A program made the translations under genes and the position numbers. 7,260 nucleotides of DNA from CAZABG01 sp964483465 (GTDB lineage: Bacteria; Chlamydiota; Chlamydiia; Chlamydiales; Parachlamydiaceae): NCBI GenBank assembly GCA_964483465.1, contig CAZABG010000103.1, positions 1 through 7,260 on the forward strand, given 5' to 3'. Of this stretch, positions 6,335 to 7,260 are shown piece after piece (within the stretch, counting starts at the first letter, position 1; each line of letters opens with the position of its first letter). The notes beneath the pieces were generated by a model. It had not been told where the DNA came from and ran no database searches. It was given only the letters and a program-made list of their open reading frames with translations.

Positions 6335-7164
6335 GTATCCTCCTTCGTTTTGCAATGAAATATCGTATATTGCGCTTTAGAGCCGTTAAACATCCGCTTA
6401 GTTGAGCTATCTAAAAATGCAATTAGCTTTTGGTTATTTTCAAAATATAGGGTTCCGTAATTGGGGTCGTATATGACGATTCCTTCTTTACGCTTATACA
6501 AGCAAATAAGGTGTGAATCATCTCCTTTACTCGGAGGAATCTCTCTAACGAAATAATCGCCTTCAGGAAGCTCTTCAATGCGATTTAAGGCTTCAGAATA
6601 AAGTTTGCATTTATAGTTTTTAGCAAAGAAGCTGATCGTTTTTGCCAAATAAACATCCTTGAAAGAAGGGTTCTCTATTTTTTTCTCAGCCCAATCATCT
6701 GTGAGATCAATTTTTAGAAGAGAATGGTGGTTGAGAAAGCCTTTCTTCGTGCAACCCTTTTCAAATTTTAAAGCCGTGCTCTTTATCGTTTCCCAAAAGC
6801 AAGTTTTAGAGTTCTTAACTCGATTCATATAGTCGATGCACGCGCCTTTGCAGAGTCCCGAAATATACGGCGTTGGTATGTCTGCAGATAGGGTGTAGTC
6901 GGGATTAGTTATAGCGGGGTTGGGGAGCTGGCAAATTTTTCCCGGATAAAGTCGATTGAAGCTGCTTTGAATGAGGTGATTTGGATAAAAATGGAGAGAT
7001 ATTTTTCGGGACAGCAATCTGGATGAGTAATACTTTGAATAGTCATCCCACGTAGAATGGAATAGTGATAAAGTCTTAAAAAATAGGTAGGAGATTTTAT
7101 CTTTTAAATTTGTCGCAAAAAGCGTTATTGAATGAAACGGGCGGTGCGATAAAGGCGTTAACAT
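6328..7164 (-). CDS. Putative YopT/C58-like cysteine protease, copy C (first in operon)
   Basis: The 278-aa product has the full proposed triad: Cys105 in GLCKGACIDYM, His218 in SHLICLYKR and Asp233 in YDPNYGT, with the His-Asp gap again 15. It is closer to copy B than to copy A. They share TPLS-x-RPFH at the N-terminus, YPGK near 73-76, ITN-x-D at 85-89, FFA-x-NYKCK before the His region, and PEGDYF. A 21-bp stretch encoding that last block (6550-6570) is identical in DNA to 5624-5644 of copy B, which suggests fairly recent duplication. It has an extra Cys at 109, shared with copy B. The start aligns with the siblings; the only ribosome-binding candidate is a weak GAGAG eight bases before the ATG. 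As first gene it should carry the operon promoter, but I see none that is convincing upstream. Host-protein cleavage after secretion is the family-based inference. Confidence 0.75.
   Translation of the reverse strand: MLTPLSHRPFHSITLFATNLKDKISYLFFKTLSLFHSTWDDYSKYYSSRLLSRKISLHFYPNHLIQSSFNRLYPGKICQLPNPAITNPDYTLSADIPTPYISGLCKGACIDYMNRVKNSKTCFWETIKSTALKFEKGCTKKGFLNHHSLLKIDLTDDWAEKKIENPSFKDVYLAKTISFFAKNYKCKLYSEALNRIEELPEGDYFVREIPPSKGDDSHLICLYKRKEGIVIYDPNYGTLYFENNQKLIAFLDSSTKRMFNGSKAQYTIFHCKTKEDTC
6339..6345 (-). promoter_or_regulatory. Strong Shine-Dalgarno site deciding the start of copy B
   Basis: On the minus strand AAGGAGG lies four bases before the ATG at 6334-6332. It falls inside the last codons of copy C (Lys-Glu-Asp), so ribosomes finishing copy C can restart on copy B. 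The upstream in-frame ATG at 6355 has no such site. This supports the shorter, 307-residue product. Confidence 0.85.
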
Positions 7165-7260
7165 GACGATGGCTCTCTTTTTTTACAAAGGTATAGATTT
7201 ATTGAGGATTCTTCCTCTCCAAATTGTCGAATTACAGTAGAGGCAATAAAAGCATTTAGT
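7165..7260. other. Upstream region of the protease operon
   Basis: These 96 bp precede copy C on the minus strand and hold no gene. A small inverted repeat is present: GAGGA (7204-7208) pairs with TCCTC (7213-7217) around a four-base loop, about 40 bases from the ATG. It could be an mRNA hairpin in the leader or an operator half-site pair. TATACC-like sequence on the minus strand near 7190 is a poor -10 candidate with no matching -35 box, so no promoter is called. Confidence 0.35.

Noticed and set aside
6335..6355. Upstream ATG extending copy B by seven residues
   Set aside because: It has no ribosome binding site and breaks the N-terminal alignment with the two paralogues; the inner ATG at 6334 has AAGGAGG.

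Overview
The window is an AT-rich bacterial segment with short gaps and no rRNA, tRNA, CRISPR or transposase gene. Its content (papain-like cysteine proteases resembling YopT/AvrPphB-type secreted effectors, runs of small multi-pass membrane proteins, and a dispersed-repeat-like palindromic element) suggests the genome of a host-associated, type III-secreting bacterium. An environmental (amoeba-associated) chlamydia is my best guess; this is inference, since no conserved housekeeping gene is present to place it.

Layout. Positions 1-303 hold no gene. They contain a nested inverted-repeat element (about 14-139), a degenerate 35-bp direct repeat (161-195 and 249-283), and a putative promoter placed so close to the first ATG that the mRNA would be leaderless. 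On the plus strand follow a 541-aa protein with a faint GT-A glycosyltransferase-like pattern (304-1929), then three tandem, overlapping, mutually paralogous small membrane proteins (1970-3496). After a 55-bp AT-rich gap with a second leaderless-type promoter and a perfect AT-only dyad comes an unrecognised 341-aa protein (3552-4577). On the minus strand, converging on it with only 15 bp between stop codons, is a three-gene operon (7164 down to 4593) of paralogous 273-307-aa proteins.

The strongest functional signal is that minus-strand trio. All three share a Cys block (G-[FL]-C-x-G-x-x-x-D-[YH]-M), a His block (H-[VIL]-I-C-L-[FY]-K-R) and an [FY]-[DE]-P-N-x-G-T block exactly 15 residues after the His, the order and His-Asp spacing expected of the C58 (YopT/AvrPphB) cysteine protease clan. 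The middle copy has Glu instead of the catalytic Asp. Its start should be moved 21 bp downstream of the longest possible one, to an ATG with a strong Shine-Dalgarno sequence that also matches the paralogues' N-termini.

How the genes may work together: two unrelated gene families, each triplicated in tandem and translationally coupled, sit back to back with single larger unknown proteins. A plausible reading is a lineage-specific host-interaction locus: membrane proteins possibly inserted in a host-derived vacuole, plus injected proteases. Only the protease-like motifs are visible in sequence; secretion, localisation and cooperation are inference.
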